In this document: one piece after another, positions 8,178 through 16,650 of the stretch | Position numbering within the stretch: the first letter of the stretch is position 1 | How the letters are laid out: each line of letters begins with the position of its first letter | Origin: Pseudomonadota bacterium | Lineage (GTDB): Bacteria; Myxococcota_A; Polyangia; Polyangiales; Polyangiaceae | Length of the DNA: 64,000 bases | NCBI GenBank assembly: GCA_023428245.1 | Contig: JAEYYX010000119.1 | Coordinates: 1-64,000 of the forward strand | Direction of reading: 5' to 3' | The notes under the pieces: generated by a model | Seen by the model: only the letters and a program-made list of their open reading frames with translations | The model's database searches: none | What the model was told of the DNA's origin: nothing | Program-made: the position numbers and the translations under genes

Positions 8178-9215
8178 TCAGCTCGCCGCCTTGTGGATCG
8201 CCTTGACGAGGTCGCCCTTGGTCATGCGGCTTCGGCCTTCGATGCCGAGCTTTTTCGCCCTTTGGTAGAGGTCCTCTTTCGGTTTTTCGGCGAGAGCTCG
8301 CGCGGACTGCGTCCTTGACGAACCGTCCCGTGAAGAGGGCAAAGGCGAGCTCCCCGAGCGCTGCGGCTTCTTTCCGCCTCCTTCGAGCCTTTCCTTGAGA
8401 AGGGCCATGAGGTCGATCGGCGGGGGCAGTTCTTCCTCGCTCTCGGGCTCGGAGCCCTCGATCTTGAGAACTCCTTGGCGGCGCTTGGCCTTGGTCTCCG
8501 CGAGGCGGGTGAGCGCCTTGCCATACTCGTCAACGAGCTGTTCACGCCGGAGCTCAGCCTCCGTAAGGTCGTCGATCGTCGCAAGAAATCCTTTCACGGA
8601 AGCGGCCGAGCTTTTTTCTCGAACGGGCAGCCCAATCAGCTCCGGCGTACGCACTTCGCTCGCAAAACGCAGAGTCTCGGCGAGCAAGAGCCCAGCCTGA
8701 GCCATGATCGCGACGATGTACGCCTTGTCGCGCATGACCATGGTCGCGATGCCGACCTTCTTCTTCCGTTCCATCGTCTCGGCGAGCAGGCGGTAGGCCT
8801 TCGTCGAAGAGCCCGAGGGAGCAAGAACATAAGGGCGCACGAAGAAGAGACGCGGCAGCTCCTCGAGCGGCACAAAGCGCCGAAGATCGAGGTCGCGCGT
8901 CTTTTCTGGGCGGGCGGAGGCGAGCTCTTCGTCCGTGATCGGGACGAATTCGCCAGAGTCGAGCTCAAAGCCCCGCACGAGCTCCTCGTTCGGGACAGGA
9001 CGGTCGTGCCGGGGGCAGATGTACCGCCGCCCGACCGCGTCGCCGTCTCTAGTGACCAAACGGAGCCGCGCCTGACGAGGCCTGGTCGCCGAAAAGAAGT
9101 CGACGGGAATGCTCACTAGGCCGAAGGTAATCGTTCCGGACCAAAAAGAGCGCCCGGAGGTTCGCTCCACCTCGCCGCTCTCTTCCGTCTTCTGGTCGCT
9201 CTTCTGCTTGGCCAT
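8178..9215 (-). CDS. ku: Ku protein with SAP/Rho-N-like tail
   Basis: A 345-residue bacterial Ku homologue. After a charged start, the Ku core (about 22-265) has WSGTITFGLVSIPV, YICPRHDRPV, FVPLEELPRLFFVRPY and the YRLLAETMERKKKVGIATMVM segment. A basic, Ser-rich linker leads to a C-terminal helical module (about 310-345, KKLGIEGRSRMTKGDLVKAI) like SAP or Rho-N DNA-binding domains. Ku forms a ring on DNA ends and recruits LigD for end joining. It is the last gene of the ligD - zinc ribbon - ku - ku operon, 18 bases after the second ku. The two Ku proteins differ strongly and may form a heterodimer. Confidence 0.92.
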   Translation of the reverse strand: MAKQKSDQKTEESGEVERTSGRSFWSGTITFGLVSIPVDFFSATRPRQARLRLVTRDGDAVGRRYICPRHDRPVPNEELVRGFELDSGEFVPITDEELASARPEKTRDLDLRRFVPLEELPRLFFVRPYVLAPSGSSTKAYRLLAETMERKKKVGIATMVMRDKAYIVAIMAQAGLLLAETLRFASEVRTPELIGLPVREKSSAASVKGFLATIDDLTEAELRREQLVDEYGKALTRLAETKAKRRQGVLKIEGSEPESEEELPPPIDLMALLKERLEGGGKKPQRSGSSPLPSSRDGSSRTQSARALAEKPKEDLYQRAKKLGIEGRSRMTKGDLVKAIHKAAS

Positions 9216-9233
9216 ACGTGTGCTCCATGTGAG

Positions 9234-10037
9234 TTAGCCCCGCGCCGCCTTGCGGCGATTTCGGTCCTTCTTGAGAGCAGCAAGGCTCTTCTTGAGCGCG
9301 TCGGCTACGCTCGTGTCCTTTGCTTTCTTCGCCTTCGCGGTGCGCAGAGGAATGACTCGCCCCTCCACCTTCTGTTCGACGAGCCCTCTGACTTCGTCCT
9401 CGAAGTCGTCATGGAACTCGCTCGGATCGAAGCTTCCCTCGAGCGTTTCGATGAGTTGACCGGCGAGCCGGACCTCAGCCTCTGTGAGCTCTTTGGCCGG
9501 AGGGCGAGCGAACCCTTCGAGGTCGATGACCTCCTCCTGCGGCCGCATCGTGCTCATCATCAGGTACCCGTTCTCAGCCCGTAGCGCTCCAAAGTACGCC
9601 CGCCCGCGCATTACCCAGCGCGCGATGCCTTCCACTCCGCGCTGCTCGAGAGCCGACGCGAGCGCAAAGTAACCTTCGTCGTCGCCGTCCGGCCCGAGAT
9701 AGTAGGGTCGCTCGTACCAAACAGGCTCGACCGCGGTCGGAGCCACGAAATGGCTGATTTCTATGGATCGCGAGGGTTCCGGAGCCAGAGAGTTTAGGTC
9801 GTCGGCGTCCAAGACGACCCACTTCTGCTCATCGAGCGGATAGGCTTTGGTGACCTCTTCGCGCGCTACGGGTTCTTCCGTCGTCTTGTCGATCAGCTCC
9901 TGGACGACCGGCTCACCGTCCTCCTCGTGGAGAAGCCGAAATTGCACACCTCGGCTTTCCACGGCTGCGTAGAATTTTACGGGAACCTCGCGCTCCGCGA
10001 GCTGAATGACGGCCTTATAGATCGCGCGCGCGGCCAT
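9234..10037 (-). CDS. ku: Ku protein, second paralogue
   Basis: A 267-residue Ku homologue of classical bacterial length. The core runs from about 1 to 235: AIYKAVIQLAEREVPVKFYAA at the start, FRLLHEEDG, LDADDLNSLAP, YERPYYLGP and WVMRGRAYFGALRAENGYLMMSTM. A Lys/Arg-rich tail (about 235-267) replaces the SAP-like module of its neighbour and fits the DNA- or LigD-contacting C-terminus. It starts inside the end of the zinc-ribbon gene (23-base overlap) and is followed after 18 bases by the other ku gene, so coordinated expression is likely. Confidence 0.92.
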   Translation of the reverse strand: MAARAIYKAVIQLAEREVPVKFYAAVESRGVQFRLLHEEDGEPVVQELIDKTTEEPVAREEVTKAYPLDEQKWVVLDADDLNSLAPEPSRSIEISHFVAPTAVEPVWYERPYYLGPDGDDEGYFALASALEQRGVEGIARWVMRGRAYFGALRAENGYLMMSTMRPQEEVIDLEGFARPPAKELTEAEVRLAGQLIETLEGSFDPSEFHDDFEDEVRGLVEQKVEGRVIPLRTAKAKKAKDTSVADALKKSLAALKKDRNRRKAARG

Positions 10038-10239
10038 TTTTGTCCTCCCGTTCGCAGCCGGAACAATAGATCGAGGCCTTCTGTCTCACGATCCAGGCAC
10101 ACCTGGGGCACATCGGCCCATCACAAGCGATGCATCGAACCTCCTGCTCGATCACGTAAGTTCCCAAGCAATGAGTGCATTCCTCGTCTCCTTCAGCGAG
10201 CCAAAGAGCGGAACGCGTGGACTTCTCGGGTATTGCCAT
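10015..10239 (-). CDS. Small zinc-ribbon protein in the end-joining operon
   Basis: A 74-residue protein with four Cys pairs: CTHC, CIAC, CPRC and CSGC, enough for two zinc-binding knuckles. It has no signal peptide. ATG at 10239 lies 48 bases after the ligD stop, and its 3' end overlaps the next ku gene by 23 bases, so it sits inside the ligD-ku operon on the same strand. It may be an accessory factor for end joining, such as an adaptor for Ku or DNA, but that is inferred only from position and zinc-ribbon character. Confidence 0.65.
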   Translation of the reverse strand: MAIPEKSTRSALWLAEGDEECTHCLGTYVIEQEVRCIACDGPMCPRCAWIVRQKASIYCSGCEREDKNGRARDL

Positions 10240-10287
10240 GCGACCTCGTGGGGGAGGAGTGCAATGGCCGTTCCATCAGGTACCCGT

Positions 10288-12921
10288 TCAGTCCGCAGGG
10301 ATCCTCTGCCGCACCTCGAAAAAGCCCTGCCATGGGTCACTCTTGAGATGCGCGACTCGCTCGAGGAGCGCTTCGAAACGGAAGGCGCCGCGCAAGTCCT
10401 CTGCGAGCTCCTCCCAAGCGACTGGCGTCGAAATCGGTGCTCCGGGACGCGCTCGCGTCGAGTAGGAGGCGATAGCCGTGGCCTCGCGAGCATTGCGCAG
10501 ATAATCGATGAAGATCTTCCCCTTTCGCTTCTCTTTGGTCATTGTGGCGACGAAGCGCCTCGGGCTGTCCCGCGTGAGCTTCTCGGCGACCGCCTTGCAG
10601 AACTTCTTCGTTTCCGGCCAGGTCGTGACAGGTTCGATGGGCACGACGAGGTGGATCCCCTTGCCGCCTGTTGTCTTCACGAAGCTCTCGAGCCCCCGCC
10701 TCCCGAGCTCATCGCGCACGTCGAGGGCACCCTCCACGAGGCGAGCCCAGTCGAGATCAGGATCGGGATCGAGGTCAAAAATCAGCCGGTCCGGATATTC
10801 GAGCTTGTCTGTCCGAGAGCCCCAGACGTGAATCTCGAGAACTCCGAGTTGGACAAGTCCGACGAGGCCCGCCGCGTCGCGCACGAAAAGATACGGCTCA
10901 CCGCCCTCCGGCATCGGCATTTCATTGATTCCCTCAGGCAGTCTCTGTTTGCCATGCTTTTGATAGAAACAAGGAGAACCTTCCCCGCCCGGGCAGCGCA
11001 CGATCGTGAGCAAACGCTCGGCGACGTGCGGGAGCATCCGATCAGCAATGGCCACGTAATACTCTGCGAGATCGCGTTTGGTCAGTCCCTGCTCGCGGAA
11101 AAGAACCCGGTCTGGGTGTGTCAACGAGCGCAGGAGCGCAGTGCTCGATTCTGAGCCGCCGGAGCTCTTCGCAGTCGCTCCCTCTTGTCGCTTGACCGCT
11201 TCAGGCGGCGCCTCGGTCCGAGCATTCTTGCGCGAGCGACCCTCTCGGGAAGGAGCCTCGCCCGGCAAGGGACTCGGCTGTTCTAGGCCAATGTCTTCGG
11301 CGCTTTTGTCCTCGCGTGGACCTTGAAAGGAAGAATGCCTGAGTTTCCCGCCTTCGGTCACCTCGGAGAAGGACACCTCGGCGAGCAGCTCCGGCTTCAC
11401 CCAATGGACACCCCGCGCCTCTGCCCCACGGGGCGCCGGATCGAAGGGAGGCTTGTCTTGGACAAGTTTCGAGAGGCGCGCTTTGAGCTGCTTCAGCGAA
11501 CGTTCGCTGAAACCGGTCCCGACTTTTCCCGCGTACTTGAGCGCGCCTTGTTCATCGTGGAGCCCGACCAAGAGCGCCCCGAAGCCCGTGCGAGAACCAG
11601 ACGGATCCGTATAACCGCCGATCACGAACTCTTGGCGCTTCATGCACTTGCTCTTGAGCCAGGCGTGACTCCGAATGCCCGAATAGGGCGTGTCGACTCG
11701 CTTCGAGACGACGCCTTCCATGCCCAGCTGGCACGCTTCGGCGAAGAACTCCGGACCATGACCCCGCACGTGGTCACTGTAACGAACAACGCCGCGAAGC
11801 TGCTTCCGAAAAGTTCCAAGGAGCCTCGAGAGAAGCGCCTTCCTCTCGAGAAGCGGAGCTTTCCGCAGGTCCACTCCATTCACGTATAACAGATCGAACA
11901 CCACGTAGGCGATCGTCGTTTTCTTCGCGCCACCGCCCCCGTTCTGGAGCGCCTGGAAGTGAGTCAGCCCCTTTTCATCGAGGGCCACGACCTCCCCGTC
12001 GAGTAGCGCATCTTCGATCGACAGTTCCCTGAGGCTCTTCACAACACTCGGAAAGCGCGCGCCGAAGTCCTTCTTTCCCCGCGACCACAGCCTCACCTCA
12101 CCAGACCGAATCTCAGCCAAGACTCGATACCCATCGAGTTTCACCTCGTGCACATAGCCGTCGCCCCCGGGAGGATCTTCAACAAGAGTCGCGAGCTGGG
12201 GTTCTCGACCTGCGGGGAACGGAGCCGCGCGGGCCCCTTTGAGCTGACTCGGGTCGAGGCGCTCGTTCGGCTCGGGGGGCTCGTTCGGCTCGGGGGGCTC
12301 GAGTTTTTTCTCTCCTCCCTTCGTCCAAACGGCGCGCGGCGCGCCTTTGACCTCTTCGAGAGTGCGTCCGGAAAGGACACTTTGGGGAGCGGAGACGACG
12401 ACACTCTCAGCCGCGCTCCGCGCGGCCTCGTCGCGCCCCTTGATCAAGAGCCAGTTCTTGTCGTTCTCCTTGTCGCCGCGCGAGCGGGTGCGCGTGAGGT
12501 GGAACCGGCCGCGCAGCTTCTGGCCGTGCAGAACGAAGCGCAGTTTCCCCTCCTGAAGCCCCTTTTCAGGATCTCCCTCCATCTCCCAGGTGCCCTCATC
12601 CCAAACGATGACTCCGCCGCCGCCGTACTGACCCTTGGGAATGATTCCCTCGAACGCTGCGTACTCGAGAGGATGATCTTCGGTCCGCACGGCGAGACGC
12701 TTGTCCTTCGGATCGAGGCTGGGCCCCTTCGGCACAGCCCAGCTCACCAGCACATCCCCTACCTGCAGCCGAAAATCGTAGTGCATGGCCCGAGCCGCGT
12801 GAGCCTGAACCACGAACCGGAGCTCCCCTTTCTTCGCGCGCCGACTCCCGGGAGCGGGCTCGGGGGTGCGTTCGAAATCGCGCCGCTCCGCGTACTGTTG
12901 CAGCTTGTCCACGGGGACCAA
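10288..12921 (-). CDS. ligD: Multifunctional DNA ligase D (PE-LIG-POL)
   Basis: An 877-residue LigD. The 3'-phosphoesterase domain is N-terminal (about 12-175) with His41, His47/Asp49 in AMHYDFRL and His83 in EDHPLEY. A Pro/Glu-rich linker with a tandem EPPEPNE repeat (about 207-221) follows. The ATP-dependent ligase domain (about 240-560) has the adenylated Lys261 in KLDGYR. The primase-polymerase domain is C-terminal (about 600-870) with the DLD metal site near 716-718 (IFDLDPDPD). The order matches the Pseudomonas form, not the mycobacterial one. The first codon may be TTG 12921 or GTG 12912; the latter gives a start more typical of the family. Repairs double-strand breaks with Ku. Confidence 0.95.
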   Translation of the reverse strand: MVPVDKLQQYAERRDFERTPEPAPGSRRAKKGELRFVVQAHAARAMHYDFRLQVGDVLVSWAVPKGPSLDPKDKRLAVRTEDHPLEYAAFEGIIPKGQYGGGGVIVWDEGTWEMEGDPEKGLQEGKLRFVLHGQKLRGRFHLTRTRSRGDKENDKNWLLIKGRDEAARSAAESVVVSAPQSVLSGRTLEEVKGAPRAVWTKGGEKKLEPPEPNEPPEPNERLDPSQLKGARAAPFPAGREPQLATLVEDPPGGDGYVHEVKLDGYRVLAEIRSGEVRLWSRGKKDFGARFPSVVKSLRELSIEDALLDGEVVALDEKGLTHFQALQNGGGGAKKTTIAYVVFDLLYVNGVDLRKAPLLERKALLSRLLGTFRKQLRGVVRYSDHVRGHGPEFFAEACQLGMEGVVSKRVDTPYSGIRSHAWLKSKCMKRQEFVIGGYTDPSGSRTGFGALLVGLHDEQGALKYAGKVGTGFSERSLKQLKARLSKLVQDKPPFDPAPRGAEARGVHWVKPELLAEVSFSEVTEGGKLRHSSFQGPREDKSAEDIGLEQPSPLPGEAPSREGRSRKNARTEAPPEAVKRQEGATAKSSGGSESSTALLRSLTHPDRVLFREQGLTKRDLAEYYVAIADRMLPHVAERLLTIVRCPGGEGSPCFYQKHGKQRLPEGINEMPMPEGGEPYLFVRDAAGLVGLVQLGVLEIHVWGSRTDKLEYPDRLIFDLDPDPDLDWARLVEGALDVRDELGRRGLESFVKTTGGKGIHLVVPIEPVTTWPETKKFCKAVAEKLTRDSPRRFVATMTKEKRKGKIFIDYLRNAREATAIASYSTRARPGAPISTPVAWEELAEDLRGAFRFEALLERVAHLKSDPWQGFFEVRQRIPAD

Positions 12922-12997
12922 GTTGCAATGGCCGCGCCAAGTGCCTGACCCTAGGGCTCTGTCGGGCGTCTACCTCGCCGCCCTGCCGTGCCGGCCC

Positions 12998-14032
12998 TCA
13001 ACCTAGGCCCAGAATCGCAAAGGTTCGCTCGATCGACCAAAACGCGCCCACCGCGCCCATACCGTAGGCGAGAGCGCGCGGGACCCAGGGTCGCCGAAGA
13101 CCCAGGCGAGTCCCCAGGTGAGCCAGCACCAGAAGCCCGAACACGACCGCGAGCTGTCCGAGCTCCACTCCCACGTTGAAGCCGAAGAGCGCCGCAGGCA
13201 CGTGCGCCTCGGGCAAACCAACATCCCGGAGCGCCGAGGCGAAGCCGAACCCGTGAAGGAGACCGAAGATGAAGGCAACGGTCCACGGTCGCCGCCGGGT
13301 GAGGGACTCCTGGGGCGCGAGGCACTCTCTGCAGACCAGCACAATGGAGAGGGCGATCGTGGCCTCGATGGGCAAAATGGGAGGGGCGATCCACTCCACC
13401 GCGGAGAGCGCGAGGGTGATGCTGTGCGCGACCGTAAAGGCGGTAATGGTCGCGATAAGGCGCCTGCGGCCCTGCACCAGGAGCGTCAACGCCAAGACGA
13501 AGCACAGATGATCAAAGCCGAGCAGAATGTGCTCGACGCCGAGCTCACAGTAGTCCCGAAGCACGAGCCAATAGGCGGCGAGGCCCCGCGCTCTTTGATC
13601 GTAAATGGCGATCTCTCGATTCTCAGAGGACACCACTCGCTGAAATCGCGAACCGTCGAGCCAGCTCACGTCGACCAAGACACGCGTCTGTGCCCCCTCC
13701 AACCAAGGCAACTCGACGCGCCCGGAGAGCCCCGCGGGACCACAGCTCAAGAGCTCACCTCTTAGCTCACAGTGCGGCGGATAAACCGCGGGATGCTCGA
13801 TGGAACGCAGCGCAGGTGAGTCCGACTGGAAGCGTGCCGAAAAGCGCCCCGCCTCGAGCTCCTGGATCACCAATGCAGCGTTGTCGATCGGATGCGTCCA
13901 CGCTCGCGCCGGGAGGAGGATGAGGAGCGCTCCGAGAACCGCCGCGAAGAGGGTGCGAGGCAGGGCGAACGCGGCTGACCTTGCCGGATTGCACTCATAG
14001 GGTCGGCACAGCGAACGGCTCCGACGGCTCAT
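12998..14032 (-). CDS. HupE/UreJ-family membrane protein
   Basis: A 344-residue protein: an export signal (about 22-45), an extracytoplasmic domain (about 46-155), then six or so helices with the HupE/UreJ_2 motifs GVEHILLGFDHL (about 164-175), TAFTVAHSITLAL, LPIEATIALSI and FGLLHGFGFASAL. The many His and Asp residues in the helices fit a metal permease; relatives handle nickel or unassigned metals. It overlaps the upstream PPIase-like gene by four bases (ATGA). No hydrogenase or urease gene lies nearby, so the metal and role are open. Confidence 0.85.
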   Translation of the reverse strand: MSRRSRSLCRPYECNPARSAAFALPRTLFAAVLGALLILLPARAWTHPIDNAALVIQELEAGRFSARFQSDSPALRSIEHPAVYPPHCELRGELLSCGPAGLSGRVELPWLEGAQTRVLVDVSWLDGSRFQRVVSSENREIAIYDQRARGLAAYWLVLRDYCELGVEHILLGFDHLCFVLALTLLVQGRRRLIATITAFTVAHSITLALSAVEWIAPPILPIEATIALSIVLVCRECLAPQESLTRRRPWTVAFIFGLLHGFGFASALRDVGLPEAHVPAALFGFNVGVELGQLAVVFGLLVLAHLGTRLGLRRPWVPRALAYGMGAVGAFWSIERTFAILGLG

Positions 14033-14844
14033 GGCACCTCTTCGAACTCGTAGAGGGCGATGATCTTGTCGAGCTTCTCGCGGACAGCCTTTTCTCGCGC
14101 CTTCGACTTGAAATCATCGAGCACCGCCGCGCGGACCTCCGAGAGGGGCGGCAGCCCTCCTGAGACCTCCTTCACACGCAGGAGCCAGGCTTCTGTCTCA
14201 CCCTCCACCCGGGTCCAGGTTCCGAGCGGAACGTCGACGATGCGCGCGGCGAGGGGAGCTGCGACCCGCCCTGCAAAGTCTTCCGGAGCGAGCGTTGCTC
14301 CGAACAAGGGCCGGCCGAGCTCGTTGGGTTTCTCTCCTGCCTCGAGCCGGGCGAGGAACTTCGTGAGCTCTTCCTCAGTCTGTCCATCGGACCTCGGAAA
14401 AGCGAAGAACTCGAAGTCATAGCGCTGCGGGCGCTCGTAGCGCGCCCTCTCTTCTTCGAGAAAACGCTCCAGCGTCGCGTCATCGGGGTCGGAGAATCGA
14501 ACCGAGAGCTCCGCTTCCGCGTACATCTTCCCGACCAAGAGCGATCGGATGTTCGGGTCGTTGCGATCGAGTCCGCGCCGGAGAGCCTCGCGGTACAGCG
14601 CCTCCTCTCGTTTCCATGCCTCGATGGTGAAGGTCCGCTGGTGCTCGGTGGGAGGAACCCCGTGTTGGTCCGTCAGCCGTCGCACGAGGTCCGCCTTGAC
14701 TCCCGGGGTCACCGTCACTTTCCGGGGCTCCTCGTTCAGGAAACGGTCGGCCGCGAAAAGCAGAGCACCCAGGGCGAAAAAGTGAACCATAGGTTCACGA
14801 AGGAAGCGGGACCAGGCGTCCGAAGGAGTGTCGGAGGGGCTCAT
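14029..14844 (-). CDS. Membrane-anchored PpiC/SurA-like peptidyl-prolyl isomerase
   Basis: About 271 residues from ATG 14844; the frame is open a further 60 bases upstream. One membrane anchor lies near residues 17-35. The rest is a periplasmic, charged, helical domain followed by a parvulin-like C-terminal part: FFAFPRSDGQTEEELTKFL, LFGATLAPEDFA, PLGTW(T)RVEGETEAWLLRVKEV and a closing helix. The last segment resembles the end of PpiC domains. Family members fold exported proteins. The four-base overlap with the HupE-like gene implies a functional pair, seen in other genomes where HupE-like proteins neighbour PPIases. Confidence 0.72.
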   Translation of the reverse strand: MSPSDTPSDAWSRFLREPMVHFFALGALLFAADRFLNEEPRKVTVTPGVKADLVRRLTDQHGVPPTEHQRTFTIEAWKREEALYREALRRGLDRNDPNIRSLLVGKMYAEAELSVRFSDPDDATLERFLEEERARYERPQRYDFEFFAFPRSDGQTEEELTKFLARLEAGEKPNELGRPLFGATLAPEDFAGRVAAPLAARIVDVPLGTWTRVEGETEAWLLRVKEVSGGLPPLSEVRAAVLDDFKSKAREKAVREKLDKIIALYEFEEVP

Positions 14845-15129
14845 GAGCGAATTGCGAGAGGTGAATCGAGTCCGAGAGATAGACGAAGGGCGGGCCTCAC
14901 GCATCTTGCCTGATGTTGCGCCCGTCAGACACTACCTAAGAGCCCGCGCAAGATCGGAAAAGGAGAGCGCTTTCGCGCCGCTTGCCTTCATCGACAAGCC
15001 CAGGGGCGCATGATAGCGACCTCGAGTCGTTCGTCAGCCGGTCCAAGGCCCCTCACGCCCTACGGTTTACGCTACACTCTCAAGGACCCGCCGTCCTGCC
15101 GCGCGACTCATATCTTCGGAGGCTCAAAC

Positions 15130-16452
15130 TTGTTCTCACGGAAACTCTCTCTTTGCCTTGGCTCTCTGGTCTTGTCCCTGGCGGCGTGTTCTGCCGATCC
15201 GAATCCCGACGGTGATGCTGATGGGAGCGGAGGGAGCGTAGGAGACGGAGGAACGAGCGCGGGAACAGGCGCAGCCCCGGGCTCCGGAGCTGCACCGGGA
15301 ACTGGAGGGTTGGGAAATCCCGGGTCCGGAGGTTCTGGCGGAGGATTCGGTCCTTCGGACGGCGGAGCGCCCCATGCCGGCGGCGCAGGCGCAGCCCCGG
15401 GCGTTGGCGGAACAGCGGCAGGAGGCTCGGGTGGAGGCGGCGCGACCGGTGGTAGCGGCGGGGGCAGCGGTGATACCGGCGGCAGCGAGAACGGTACCGG
15501 CGGCGGCGGAGGCGGTGGAGACGTCGGCCCTGGGCCCTCGGACATCCCGCCCGCTCCTGGTCCTGACAACGTTCCGCGCCCCTCCGGGACTCCCGGAAAC
15601 ATCACAGTGATCGACTGGGCCGGGTTCCCTGCGGCGGTAACCTACTCCTTTGACGACAACGACGGATCTCAGCTCACCTACTATGAGCAGATGAAGGCCA
15701 TCGGTGGCCGTTATACCTTCTTCCTCGTTACGCAGAATTTCGGCGTGGCGATCAGCGATGCTCGCTGGAAGGCCATCTACGAAGACGGCAACGAGATCGG
15801 CAATCACACGACGAACCACAGCTGCGGTACCAGCAACATCGATGGCGCAAACACGGCCATCCAAAGTACGTTTGGCCGCGCGCCGAGCACACTCGCTGCT
15901 CCGAACGGCGACTCTGCATGCACGGGCCAGGCGCCGGGTCGCGTCTTCTTGAACCGCGGCGTTTCCCCGGCCACGATCAAGCCGAACGACAACGCGAACC
16001 CTTATCAGCTGAACTGCTACATTCCGAATACAGGACAAGCCGCGAGCGCCTACAACTCGAACATCGATAGCGCCCTCAGCCAAAAAGGCTGGGTGATTTA
16101 CGTCATCCACGGCATCAACCCGGGCACCAGCCACACCTACCAGCCTGTAAGCTGGGACGGGCTCAAGGGCGCCATCGAGTACTCGAAGAGCAAGGACGTC
16201 TGGATCGACACGCTGGAGAACGTCGGCTCCTACTGGCTCGGCCAGAAAGAGTTCGCCAAGGCCATGACCCAGACGAATGGCGCAGCGAAGACCTGGACCT
16301 GGTCTTTGCCTGACAAGTTCCCCCCCGGAAAGTATCTCCGCGTGAAGGTCGACGGCGGTACACTGATCCAGGACGGAAAGCCGCTCACCTGGGATCCCCA
16401 CGGCTACTACGAGATCTCCCTCGACGCGAAGAGCGTCACCCTCGAACCGTAG
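15130..16452 (+). CDS. CE4 polysaccharide deacetylase lipoprotein
   Basis: A lipoprotein of about 440 residues. The start is best placed at TTG 15130, where GGAGG (15118-15122) lies seven bases upstream; it gives a clean signal peptide ending LAAC. The frame is open upstream to 15010, but that part lacks a signal. A Gly/Ser linker (about 25-150) leads to a NodB-type domain with the FDDND metal site (Asp175-Asp176) and the NHTTNH pair (His226, His230). A C-terminal beta-rich domain of about 90 residues ends the protein. CE4 enzymes remove acetyl groups from chitin, peptidoglycan or xylan; the substrate is unclear. Confidence 0.85.
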   Translation: MFSRKLSLCLGSLVLSLAACSADPNPDGDADGSGGSVGDGGTSAGTGAAPGSGAAPGTGGLGNPGSGGSGGGFGPSDGGAPHAGGAGAAPGVGGTAAGGSGGGGATGGSGGGSGDTGGSENGTGGGGGGGDVGPGPSDIPPAPGPDNVPRPSGTPGNITVIDWAGFPAAVTYSFDDNDGSQLTYYEQMKAIGGRYTFFLVTQNFGVAISDARWKAIYEDGNEIGNHTTNHSCGTSNIDGANTAIQSTFGRAPSTLAAPNGDSACTGQAPGRVFLNRGVSPATIKPNDNANPYQLNCYIPNTGQAASAYNSNIDSALSQKGWVIYVIHGINPGTSHTYQPVSWDGLKGAIEYSKSKDVWIDTLENVGSYWLGQKEFAKAMTQTNGAAKTWTWSLPDKFPPGKYLRVKVDGGTLIQDGKPLTWDPHGYYEISLDAKSVTLEP

Positions 16453-16489
16453 GCTCCGCGCTTCGAGCCAAGGCAAATTCCGCCTTGCC

Positions 16490-16522
16490 ACGCCCCGCCC
16501 GCCCTCGCGCGCGGGGCGTTTT
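16490..16522 (+). terminator. Rho-independent terminator after CE4 gene
   Basis: A perfect stem of CGCCCCGC (16491-16498) with GCGGGGCG (16511-16518), a 12-base loop and a TTTTC tail at 16519-16523. It lies about 40 bases after the CE4 stop and isolates the next operon from CE4 transcription. Confidence 0.75.
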
Positions 16523-16650
16523 CATTTGAACGTCGGAGTGCCAGGTCCCGAAGTCCGGCTGCATCATGGCCAAGCACGGACAAGAATTGTCTGTGTGTAT
16601 ACGTTCAGTGATGTCAGCCCCGACGGCCGCCTCTATGTTCGAAGGCGGCC

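Noticed and set aside
15010..15129. ATG/GTG-type upstream start for the CE4 gene
   Set aside because: The upstream part has no signal peptide; TTG 15130 with GGAGG seven bases before it gives a proper lipoprotein signal.
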